Below are positions 54,777-64,000 of a stretch of DNA of 64,000 nt, piece by piece (the first letter of the stretch is position 1; each line of letters opens with the position of its first letter). A model generated the notes under the pieces. The model was not told where the DNA came from, did no database searches, and saw only the letters and a program-made list of their open reading frames with translations. The position numbers were made by a program, and so were the translations under genes. This stretch comes from Stemphylium vesicarium (lineage: Eukaryota; Ascomycota; Dothideomycetes; Pleosporales; Pleosporaceae). The DNA lies in contig QXCR01000125.1 of assembly GCA_004380135.1 (NCBI GenBank), positions 23,704-87,703 on the forward strand, in the 5' to 3' direction.

Positions 54777-55496
54777 GATGGCAGCTCGAATGTGAAAAAA
54801 TATAGGCCCTAATTTACAATTTCAATAGATATCGTAGAATGTTGAGGGAGCTTGCTAGATTGATCAACAAAAAGAGAAAAGGGTCTGGCTGCTCCCTTTA
54901 GTACTTGCTCTCTTTGGTAGCAATCGACCGGACCATGGGCTCAACTACATCCCATGCGGAATACTAGGCCCACATGTATTCGCAGTCTCTTCCCTCCGTG
55001 TGGGGATATCACGGCTGGTTCCATATTACCGAAGGGCTTGGGACGCTCCTATTAAAGCTTTTGTTGGGCGGAGTGAACGGACAAAGATCCGAGGTACATG
55101 GGCAATTGGTGGTAACGTCTGGACCCTTGCAGTATTTCGTTGCCTAAAGGTATTACGCGCGACGTCTATCTTGGTGCGGGTAAGATTGAGGTTGGGTGAA
55201 GTGGGTTAAGATCTGGCCATCTGTCGTTTCTTGTGCATAGCGGGGGGGTTGCGTGACGTGGGTGTATGTAGCCAGGACGGTTCGTCGGCTTACATCTGGT
55301 TGCCGAGGTATGTCATTATAACCACTAGTCCCGAAAGAATTTAGCGTGCATTACTATGAAAAGCGGCTCATTGCAAGCCAGAGGGGCCATCGTCGGCATG
55401 TGATAGGTATGGAATCGCGGGGCACCGTGTCTGTGAATCGATTTTTTGTGTAAGTTTCAGCATCTTTCATATTCAAACACCGTCCTCCACTGCTCT
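54777..55496. other. intergenic
   Basis: Promoter of the SET gene (minus) and 3' flank of the permease gene (minus). No other gene seen. Confidence 0.4.
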
Positions 55497-57232
55497 TCAT
55501 TTCGCGTAAGTATGTTCCACCGGCACTGGGACGTTCTCATCACTGTCGACCCCCGTCGAACCCGTGCTCTGCAAGCCCATCTTGCTTGTGTCATATCCAT
55601 TGGCCATAAGATAATCTCTGAACTTGGCATCCTCTTCATCAATTGTATCCTGCCCAATATGGGGGAGCAGTAAGACCAAGGCAGCAGCTACGAAAGCCAG
55701 CGAAGATGCCACAAAGAATGGGTTGCGGCCAGCCGCGATCTCGTCGTCGCCCGCCGCTTTCTGGATCGCGTCGAGAGCGTAGGATCCGGCGAACGCACCA
55801 ATCTTCCCTACGGCCGCAGCGATACCGTAGTATTGACCTCTGAATATATTGTCAGATTGCAGATCAAGGAGAGAAATAAGTGAGGTGTACGTACCGAATG
55901 CCAGTCGCGCAAGTCTTGGATGCCACCAAGCCAATGTTATCACCAGGACCAAACTCTCCGAGTGCGAGGAAGATACCATATACGACCACGAAACCCGCAA
56001 CATTCTCAGACTTGCTTAGCCAGGGATAGCACCCGGCCATAATGAACCCGATTATACCCTGCAAAGTAACACCAATGAACAGCGTCTTCTTAGGACCCAT
56101 GGAGGGCAGATCGGCGACAAAAGCACCAGCGAGGCAACCAGGCATATAGAAGAAATTGATCAGAATATTCCACGCCAGACTCTTCCACAGAGGCGCAGAT
56201 TCTCCGAGCAAATTGGCCAGGATGGAGGTCGCGTAGATACCGAAAGAGTAGGCGCTGAAGTCGTAGATGAACCAGATGATGCTGACGATACTGAGGCGAA
56301 ACCAGTAATACTTGATAATGAGTAGCCAAGGAGTTTTCGCTTTGGCCAAAGATTCGCGCTTGAATGCTTCTGGCTCTTGTAACTTGAGACGCAGGTAGAG
56401 CAGCGAAAGAGGAGGAATGATACCGATTCCGAGACAGATCCGCCAGGCAGCGCGAAGATGATTCTCTCCCGTGGCGAGGACAACGACCGTGGCAACGATT
56501 GCGCTGATGAAGAATGCCAAGTCGATTTGGACGTTTGTGAATAGAATGAACCACTTGTTCCGTGTTCCTTGCTTGAGCCCGCCCGTCGATTCGGCACAGC
56601 CTACGCTGCCGGCTGGATATTCTCCGCCAATGCCTGTTGTAGTCAGCAAAGTGGATTTCGTTAATTGTGTATATGCTCATACCGATTCCTAAGAAGAAGC
56701 GATAGACTACCAGAGCTGTGAGCAGCCCACTTGGACTGCCCCCGGCTCCATACGAAGCCGTGCCCAAGATGGCAAACAGGATGATGATAATCGTCGAAGT
56801 AAACAGCGACCATTTCCTCGAAAAGTGATCGGAAGTATACCCAAAGAACAACATGCCCACGACTGTTCCAGCAAACGTTATACTAGCGACATTCGCCTGC
56901 GCCGAGGAATTCGTATACGAATCGGGGTAGATGGTGCTGAGCATGGTATTCACAGGCCCGATGATCTACACAGGATATCAGCAATCGCAGTCGCATCTTG
57001 GGCCAAATGGTGCTTTCGGTGGGAATATGTGTTGCGCTGGGTGTGTCGATGTCGCTTCTTGGGTCCGTACATTGTTGAGGTAGCCATCACTAAACAGACC
57101 AGCACCGCATGCAATCACAGGCCATAATCGCTCCCATCGTCCTTTTTCCGACTTTGCAACACTGCCTCGGCGTTCAACATCCTTTTCATTAGATCCGTAA
57201 GGTTCGGGGTGGACTTCAGCGGCAGAAGCCAT
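55497..57232 (-). CDS. MFS permease, Git1/phosphate symporter type
   Basis: Four exons (57071-57232, 56683-56965, 55895-56633, 55497-55839), 508 aa, all GT-AG and in phase. The N-terminus is short and charged, followed by about 12 membrane spans. Diagnostic motifs are GLFSDGYLNN in span 1, GYTSDHFSRKW after span 2 (the MFS loop 2/3 motif), GIGIGGEYPAGSVGCAES across exons 2-3, and EFGPGDNIGLVASKT late. These fit the phosphate:H+ symporter and glycerophosphoinositol permease (Git1) branch rather than hexose transporters. Substrate not certain: glycerophosphodiesters or inorganic phosphate are the best guesses. Plasma membrane expected. Confidence 0.88.
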
Positions 57233-58731
57233 GGTAAATGTCGCGTGGGGTCGTCACCAAAATAAGTTCAGCTTAGTCGTCGCCTGCTTGCAGGTGGGTA
57301 GCCAGAGTAAATCGAATTGCAAGAGCCCTGTTTGCGACAGCAGAGAGACATGTGCGGGCAGACAGTCCAGGATTTAACGGTTCTCCCAGATTCCATGTGA
57401 GTGGCTTGCACATGCATGATAATCGTGCTACGAGCGCAAAGACCGTGTGATCAACTTTGGCTTCAAGCCTTGTTAGGTATGGCGCGGAGCTGCAATCGCA
57501 GATTGAGGATCGGTGGCCATTCAGCGCGCGACAAAACTCTTCAACTGGTGTGGCGTAGAGCTGAATGGGTCCCACGAGATGATACCGGAAGCAGCAGGTG
57601 TCAATATCCGGCACGGGAATACCGCGTAATAGAGTTGTTATCCTTGGGGGCCATATGCGCTTGCGATGCTGGTGTTGCGCGGCCTCGAGAAGAGACACTA
57701 CTCTTTCTCGCTCTCTTCGTTAGTAAAGGATTCGGTGTTCAAGCTTCCGAAACTCTTTGCTTGCGTAACATCTCTATACCCTTCGAGACTGCCCGGATGC
57801 GTGGAGCTGTACTAATATAATACTCAGACTCAAGCTTCGCCATGCTTTGTCGGCGGCAACTGAAGCATCAGCGCTGTGCCCAGATAGGTCACTAGCGCCC
57901 ACACGATGTGGGGCAAATCATGCAGTACGCATTGGATGCGACGAGAGAGCACGCGACCGGAAGCTTCGCTGGTCGGTGAGGAAATGCAAGTAACTGCAAA
58001 CTTTCAATCGACTACTGTAGAATCTTGTATATGAATAAAGTGCAGCGTATGGGACATGTAAGACATCACGGGCCTCGCTAATCTGAGAGGGTTTGCGGAG
58101 AACGCGGCAAGCCACCGTCGGGAGATTTGTTGAACACTGGCGCCGACTGACCATGTATGCCAGCTTTGCCCAGATGACCGGTACGATGAACCGTTGCTGA
58201 CTCAATTAAACCCTTGTGGAGAAAGAAGAGGAAGAGCGGTAGGCATCGGCTCGAAAGGCAGTACGTCGGTGCAACTTAGACACCAAGAAATTGCGTCAAG
58301 AAAGATGCGGAAGCACGCAAGCGTAAGTACGTACCTGGCGCCAGAAACACGAACTGTGGCATCGTGCGCAATATTGCCAGTTTCCACCCTGCCCGACATG
58401 ATACCGAACGAGATAGGGACAAGCGATCTTGCATTCAACATCGGACCGAAAAGACGGTTACGCGCCGAAGAAGCCAAGGGCCGAAGAAGCGGCTAGCACG
58501 GACAAACGACGACGACGCGTTCTCTACCACGTGGGGAAGTTATCCGATCGTGTGTTCGTGTTAATGGATATTATACTCTGATTCATGTATACGCTACGTA
58601 CGTACAGAAAAGACATGTTGCATGGTGCTGCAAGGGTATCACGCGAAAGAACGAACAACAAAGCTAATGCATCTAACCCCAGTCCCAGCAACGGCTGCTT
58701 TCCCTTTCCTCCTCCAACTAGACCCCTTTTA
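57233..58731. other. intergenic
   Basis: 1.5 kb between tandem minus-strand genes. Overlapping short frames on both strands have no domain. Nothing else seen. Confidence 0.4.
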
Positions 58732-60375
58732 CTACTTATTATCCGTCGATTTCATGTGGCCATACGGCAGTGGCGATTTCTGAACAGTCGTCGTGGACTG
58801 TCCGCGCGAGTTTGCTCTGTCCATCTCTGTGAACCAATCGTCGCCATCGTTCTGCGTCAGGCTTTTTGAACTCTGCGCTTCGTGACTGGGGATCTGATAG
58901 AGATGGCGCGATGAGTCTTGACTCGGGCGTGGGCCAAGGTCAGCAAAAGTACGGCCGACCGATGACGCATTGCTGGGCTTACGTCCGTTGAAGGCCAGGC
59001 CCATGGGCCGCCCAATGGATGAAGCGGTGCTCGATTTGTGCATGTGGTTGGCTGTTGGGGTGATTTCACCCGACTTTCGAGGCAGGCGGTCGGAGATAGT
59101 AGTAATCACGCCCATCTTCTTATCTCCGTGTGATGACCCTTTTCGGTCGGTGAGAGTGATGCCGTCGTTGGATTCGAAGCTCTCTTGTCTAGACACATTC
59201 TCCACGTGGATCTCGACTTCGTTCACGACGAAGATTTTGTTGCCAGCCAGTTCTGCTATTACTGGCCAGAAGATTGGGATGGAAGCGGTGATAATGGCGA
59301 AGTTGACTTCTAGAACGGCGAAGATGTAGACCACGGGAGTATGGTAGGACATGTCGAGTATCGGCACTGTGCCAGCACGGTTGACTGCGAGAGCAATCAT
59401 GCGACCGGTGGCTACGATAACTACACTGATGTTTGTCAGTTCTGATAACTCCGCTTCCGTGAACTGTGGTGACTTACAGGCATCCCATCGTGAACAAGGC
59501 GATTAACCCAGCTCGACTTTTACCCGCGATTCTCAACGTAGTCAAGAAAGGCACTGGCAAGAGCAGAACCAGTGTATCCAGCAATGTGTTGCTGACAGAG
59601 TGACCCATGAACATGGCAAAGAAGCGATGAGGCTCCTTGGTTCCCCAACCGATGCATGCTCCCTCCAGTGTCGGGTTCCAATTCTTGGCAACAGGGTTAC
59701 AAGGAAAGATAGCTAGGAAGAAAAAGGTCAATCCCCATGTCGAGCAGAGCGCGATCATACCCCAGATGAGGCGACGGGCGAAACGATATTGGGTGGCTGT
59801 CGTTGTGGGTGCGGTTTCGGCAAAGAGGCGTAAATACTGGAAGAGAATAGCGAGTTTGATGAGAGTTGCGCTAGCAGCATAGGCACAGTTGGTCGAGTAA
59901 ATATGCTGGATGGGGGTCAGCCAGGTGCCAATGGTATTTCTAGATGGATCAATTGGTACCTTGAAGTATGCCATGAGATGATCCGCATCAAGCGTCCACA
60001 AATGGAGACCGAGACCATCTCCCGGCACTGCAGTCCATTAGTGTGTCGAGCCTCAAAGTCGAATCAGCAAACACATACTCATGCACACCATGATATCCCC
60101 AACGAAACTAGCGATGCCGGCCAGGACGACAAAAAGGTCATCCCATCCCCAAAGTCGATCCTTGATACGGACCCATAGCCGTAGACTTAATGTGATAACC
60201 GCAAGGCTCTGTTGGTCGTTAGTAGGTGAGATGATAGGATACCAATCAAGAAGATCTAACGCACCAAAAAGGCAATAGTAGTACCCAAAATGGTCGCAGG
60301 CTGGTTGACGTTTGGTAAGTTGGCATTGTCTGGTAGGCTTCTTGGGTCCGGTATAAGAGTAGTTCCAGTGGTCAT
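58732..60375 (-). CDS. PTH11-like / rhodopsin-domain integral membrane protein
   Basis: Five exons (60265-60375, 60079-60208, 59960-60027, 59478-59905, 58732-59425), 476 aa. About seven membrane spans are expected. Family signatures: SLAVITLSLRLWVRIKDRLWGWDDLFVVLAGI (broken here by an intron before SLAV), YSTNCAYAASATLIKLAILFQYLRLF, and FALLEVNFAIITASIP-like FAVLEVNFAIITASIPIFWPVI. The C-terminal 170 residues are a Ser/Asp-rich cytosolic tail. In plant-pathogenic and saprobic ascomycetes this family includes the surface sensor Pth11, but most members are uncharacterised. No CFEM domain is present. The first exon is short, and the start ATG 60375 gives a soluble N-terminus of about 30 residues. 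Confidence 0.85.
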
Positions 60376-63300
60376 GGTCACTCACTCGCACCATGTGACT
60401 TGAGAGAGAGGCTGGATGGGCGCGTAGTCGATTAGCGGTCCCAGGGAATGTTTCGTGCGAGTGTCGAATAATTAGTTGCGATGGAGCTCCATAACGTGGT
60501 CCTGCCGAGCTTGCGTGCAGGCTTGAAATCGAAGTAGAACGCGAGAGCTACTTCTACGGGGCCCAGATAGTGGTAGCGAGCGAGGCTACATCTGACGAGG
60601 AGGTGTAGTGACCTAATAAGTTCCAACGGGTGGGCCTTTCGAGCCGATTGCCAAAGTCATGGCATGCATGCGTTACGCCTCCCTACGACACACGGTGCAA
60701 CCCCTGCTGTCCCGCATGGAGGATCAAAACTGGGTCGTGCGACTAGCGGCAGGGTGAGCCTGTACAGGTCCGAACCCCTGCTTAATGGGTGTGATAGGTG
60801 GCTGACAAGGGCTTACTGCTGTGGTCATCTTTAGACGCTACCCGTGCCCCATGAACGTTTTCCTTCGGACCCCGGAAGACAGTGCTCAGTGTAGTGGACT
60901 GTCACTAAGCCGTTTGCACTGCAGATGGAGAGGTAGGGGGGACGGCAAAAACGACTGGGTCGCTATTTACGAGGTCGGGATTGTTGACATTCGTCGATGA
61001 TTTGGTCACAACGCAAATATTGACTATAGTTGTGGACGAAGTGGTGTGGTGGCGAATGAACGACCAGATGGTTAATGAATGTCTGATTCGATTGGTAAAC
61101 CCGCAGACCAGTGTTGCATAGCGACCGCCTGAAACAAAGTAGTTCAGAACTCTGTTGGTTAGGGCTGCGTTAGAAGCTGAACGAGCGCACAATTTCTTGT
61201 TTCCTCTAGTCCTGTACATTCCCTGCTACAGGTGTGCCGCAATATCGCTTATCCAAAGAAGCAAAGGAAAGAGTGCCGACCACTGGCCTCGCGGTACAAC
61301 GGTGGTCGATATAAGTAAACTCTATAGCCAGGGAGGTCCCCGTGGGAGATCCATTTCTATGGATGGTAGCTCCCGTTGGTGGCGTGGTTCGTAGGATCAG
61401 GGCAAAGAGTCGAAATGGGGAGAAAGGCTCTCTGGAACCCCGATGATTGCGAAATAGATGACTCGGGGTTCAGTCCGCTCTGGGACCCACCTCTGCGAAG
61501 CGAGCAACTATAGCCAGCCCCCTGTCGTCAGTGTTTCACCGCGTCGATCACAGTTGTGACGATGATCTCGGTCGCACCGTGTGGCTAAACCAACGGTTCG
61601 CATCGCAAGTGTGAACCTTGACCAATCGCGCGCAAAGGGTAGTGTTGCGCATGTGCCGCCCGCCGTGTATTGTTCTGCGAGTAGTTTTGAGGTCATGGAG
61701 TTGGCCCCTAACGCATAGCGGTCTTTTCCCGGGGCTGACACAAGGCGGGGCGGTGATAGCCCAGCAATTGTGCGCATCTTGTCTCTACTACGTTAAACCT
61801 CCTATTCGTCCGGACTGTGCCATCCAGGGCCATGTCGGGGTTGTAAGCCATTCGAGACTACGCCTCGGGGCCAGGTCGGCAAAGCGACCCGTAGCGCAGT
61901 CCACTACACCCACTACATGCCGTGGCAACGCTCAGCCTCGACGGCGCATTCGAAAGCGGCATGCTTCTTTCCTCGACTTCTTATTATGGCCAAGCTGTCG
62001 CCCTAACAAGCAACTGTGAACGTATGCTATATTGGGTGTCAGAAACTTGGCAGTCCATGGGTGCCCGATAGCTGTAGTAGTCGCTGAACCCCCCGCCATA
62101 GCAGCCCCAAAACACCGCGCCGTGTTGCAGCTTCAGGTCGCTTGCCCACTTCGACGCAACGCTGCCAGGGCCTGCATCTCGGTAGTCTCTTCGGGAACCG
62201 TGATGAAGTCAGATGAGAGGCGATGAAACGAAAGGGTGCAGGGGAGGTGCTGACGACAGGTGATGATATACATTGGCGACGATAGCGCTCAAGGGTCTAG
62301 AAAAAAGCATCCGAGATCAACAGGGCAGTTGTTAACGTCTTTGCAGGGTCGCACCCCCTCCGCCTATCTCTGAGCGTATCACAACGCTCGCCAGTCGCAC
62401 TTGCTTTTCTACGATAAACAGCTGGGGTTCCATATCTCTCTCCACTACCAAACCGCTTTCGTACCCGTTCTCGTGTCATGGGAATGATGGAGGAGAGGAC
62501 CCAATTCTAGGCCCACTTTGCTCACCGACCTTGATTCTGGAATGGGCTCATGGCAAAACCCAGGAGACGAACGTGCCCTCAGCTTTGGCGATGGAATTTC
62601 CATGGCTTCCGTTGTGGATGCGCATACCGCTAGGTTCCCTCTCGCACCGATAGAGAAGTTCACACTACATGAACGTATGACCTTGATTCTTCGAAAGCAC
62701 TGGGAAGACCGGTTTGTGGACCTATGGAGAAACTTCGCTATACATCAAGCGGTATTTACCGGCTGAGACGCGAAAGACCCGGTGGCTCCTACATGGTTGA
62801 ATGCAAAAGTACCTTTTCAGCATACTTCAATTACCGCTTGGCACTTCCAATCATCCTATAGCCCCTACAACAGACTGTAACGACTAGCTATACTACGGCG
62901 TAGCAGCTACAAATAAACCTCTCCATCCACCAAAGCATCCAAACCCTCCCGCTTCTCCCGCCCCAGCATCATCCCCCTCTAATCCCATTATCCTTTTTCC
63001 CACGTGACCCTCATACGATGTGATCTTTGCAGTCGAACCCGGGCCACCGCGCTGATATCCAGAATAGGCGCTTCTCCGGGACGGGGCCACTCGTGCAACA
63101 CTTGAAGCAAACTCCGCATAATGACGCCAGCACGCAGCCGGCCCAGTAACTTGTCAATCTAATTGCCAAAGAAGAAGACGAAAAAGAGGGCTCCCGACTT
63201 AGAAGCGTCGCGGTACCTTGCTGGTTGCGCAAATGCCGTCCGGCTCGAGCCGCTAAAAGGATGGTATCGTGTGTTTCAGTGCGGTGAGGGATAAGTGAGA

Positions 63301-64000
63301 AGGAAACGATAGAGTACCCTGGTTCAGAAAAGAAAAGCAGCAAGATACCTTCCTTCGCGGCTGCCTGCAAGGCTCAATTAGGATTGGGGTTCCACTAATT
63401 TTCTTATTTTCTTCTTTTCCCATGTTGTTGCTAGAAACGATATCTTGCAGCCGATGTGATCTCGGCTAATCCATCGTATCGTGTCTTGCTTTTGCTGTCT
63501 AGATTCCCCACGTGCCTCCAGTACATATCGCGATCTAACTTGTTTCTCAGAAAATAGAAATATAGGCGGCGCGAAATCAACCGATGGATGGCGGTATCAG
63601 CGGATGCGAGCTTCCATGCCGGAGAAACAGTGCGCGTATACGGTGGAGTAAAGAAGCTTCGTTTCGGTAGGTAAGGTGCGAAAGCAGAATAGGCCAGACA
63701 AGGTCTGCGCTCAACCCTGGCATGAGTAATGTTAAAGCTGCAGACGTTCTTGTTGCTTCTCTTCTATTTTTTTTCTTCTTCTCAAGATGTCAGTCTGCTA
63801 CGATTAGAGATGCTAACTCCGCTCACTCGTATCGAGCAACTCTCTTCATACAGAGTAATGGACCAGCTCTCTACGTTTGTTCAAAAGCACTCCTCATATT
63901 TCATCGAGTCCATCGCCTGAGCTGACTAAATAGTCCTACCAGCTCGTCCTAACAATGGCACATGAGAGTCCCTCAGTCTTCTCACTTACTCGACTTCCTT
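60376..64000. other. 3.6-kb stretch without a supportable gene
   Basis: Many short frames exist, none over about 135 aa. The most coding-like are 62518-62766 (+; TLHERMTLILRKHWEDRF) and 60905-61219 (-), but neither has a recognised domain or convincing splice context. At 63722 a frame begins MSNVKAADVLVASLLFFFFF, hydrophobic enough to mimic a signal peptide, but it soon becomes non-coding. The last bases may be the flank of a gene beyond the window. Confidence 0.4.

Overview
The window looks like nuclear DNA of a filamentous ascomycete, probably a dothideomycete close to the Pleosporales. The grounds are 46-80 bp GT-AG introns inside otherwise compact genes, an AYG1-type pigment hydrolase, an EXG/exgD-type membrane glucanase, a PTH11-like rhodopsin-domain membrane protein, and a block of decayed repeats. 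The taxon is an inference. No tRNA, rRNA or CRISPR array was found. Many genes needed splicing by eye; exon borders are given where reading frame and splice sites agree.

Layout: 0.7-3.7 kb, a dynamin-like GTPase. 4.1-12.3 kb, a disrupted island: a truncated ORF, an AT-rich LTR-like block, then at least four minus-strand loci (A-D) that carry related, mostly broken copies of one unrecognised protein family. 13-19 kb, a hypothetical protein, an alpha/beta-hydrolase-like protein and a DXD glycosyltransferase. 19.8-22.9 kb, the AYG1-like hydrolase and a membrane-anchored alpha/beta hydrolase. 23.2-28.4 kb, two head-to-head paralogues that each join a DEDDh-exonuclease-like domain to a CCHC zinc knuckle. 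29-35 kb, an F-box protein, an apparently intact relative of the 5-12 kb family, a small single-pass membrane protein and a CUE/Smr-domain protein.

36-51 kb holds a secreted Gly/Ala/Gln-repeat protein, a type II membrane exo-beta-1,3-glucanase, an NMN/nicotinate-mononucleotide adenylyltransferase and a very large HECT ubiquitin ligase of the UFD4/TRIP12 kind. 52-60 kb holds a small membrane protein, an uncertain spliced gene, a small SET-domain protein, a Git1-like MFS permease and the PTH11-like protein. The last 3.6 kb has no gene I can support.

Most genes are single-copy housekeeping or wall/surface functions in mixed orientation, not a co-regulated cluster. The two parts that depart from this are the decayed family array (5-12 kb, with a relative at 31 kb) and the divergent exonuclease/zinc-knuckle pair (23-28 kb).
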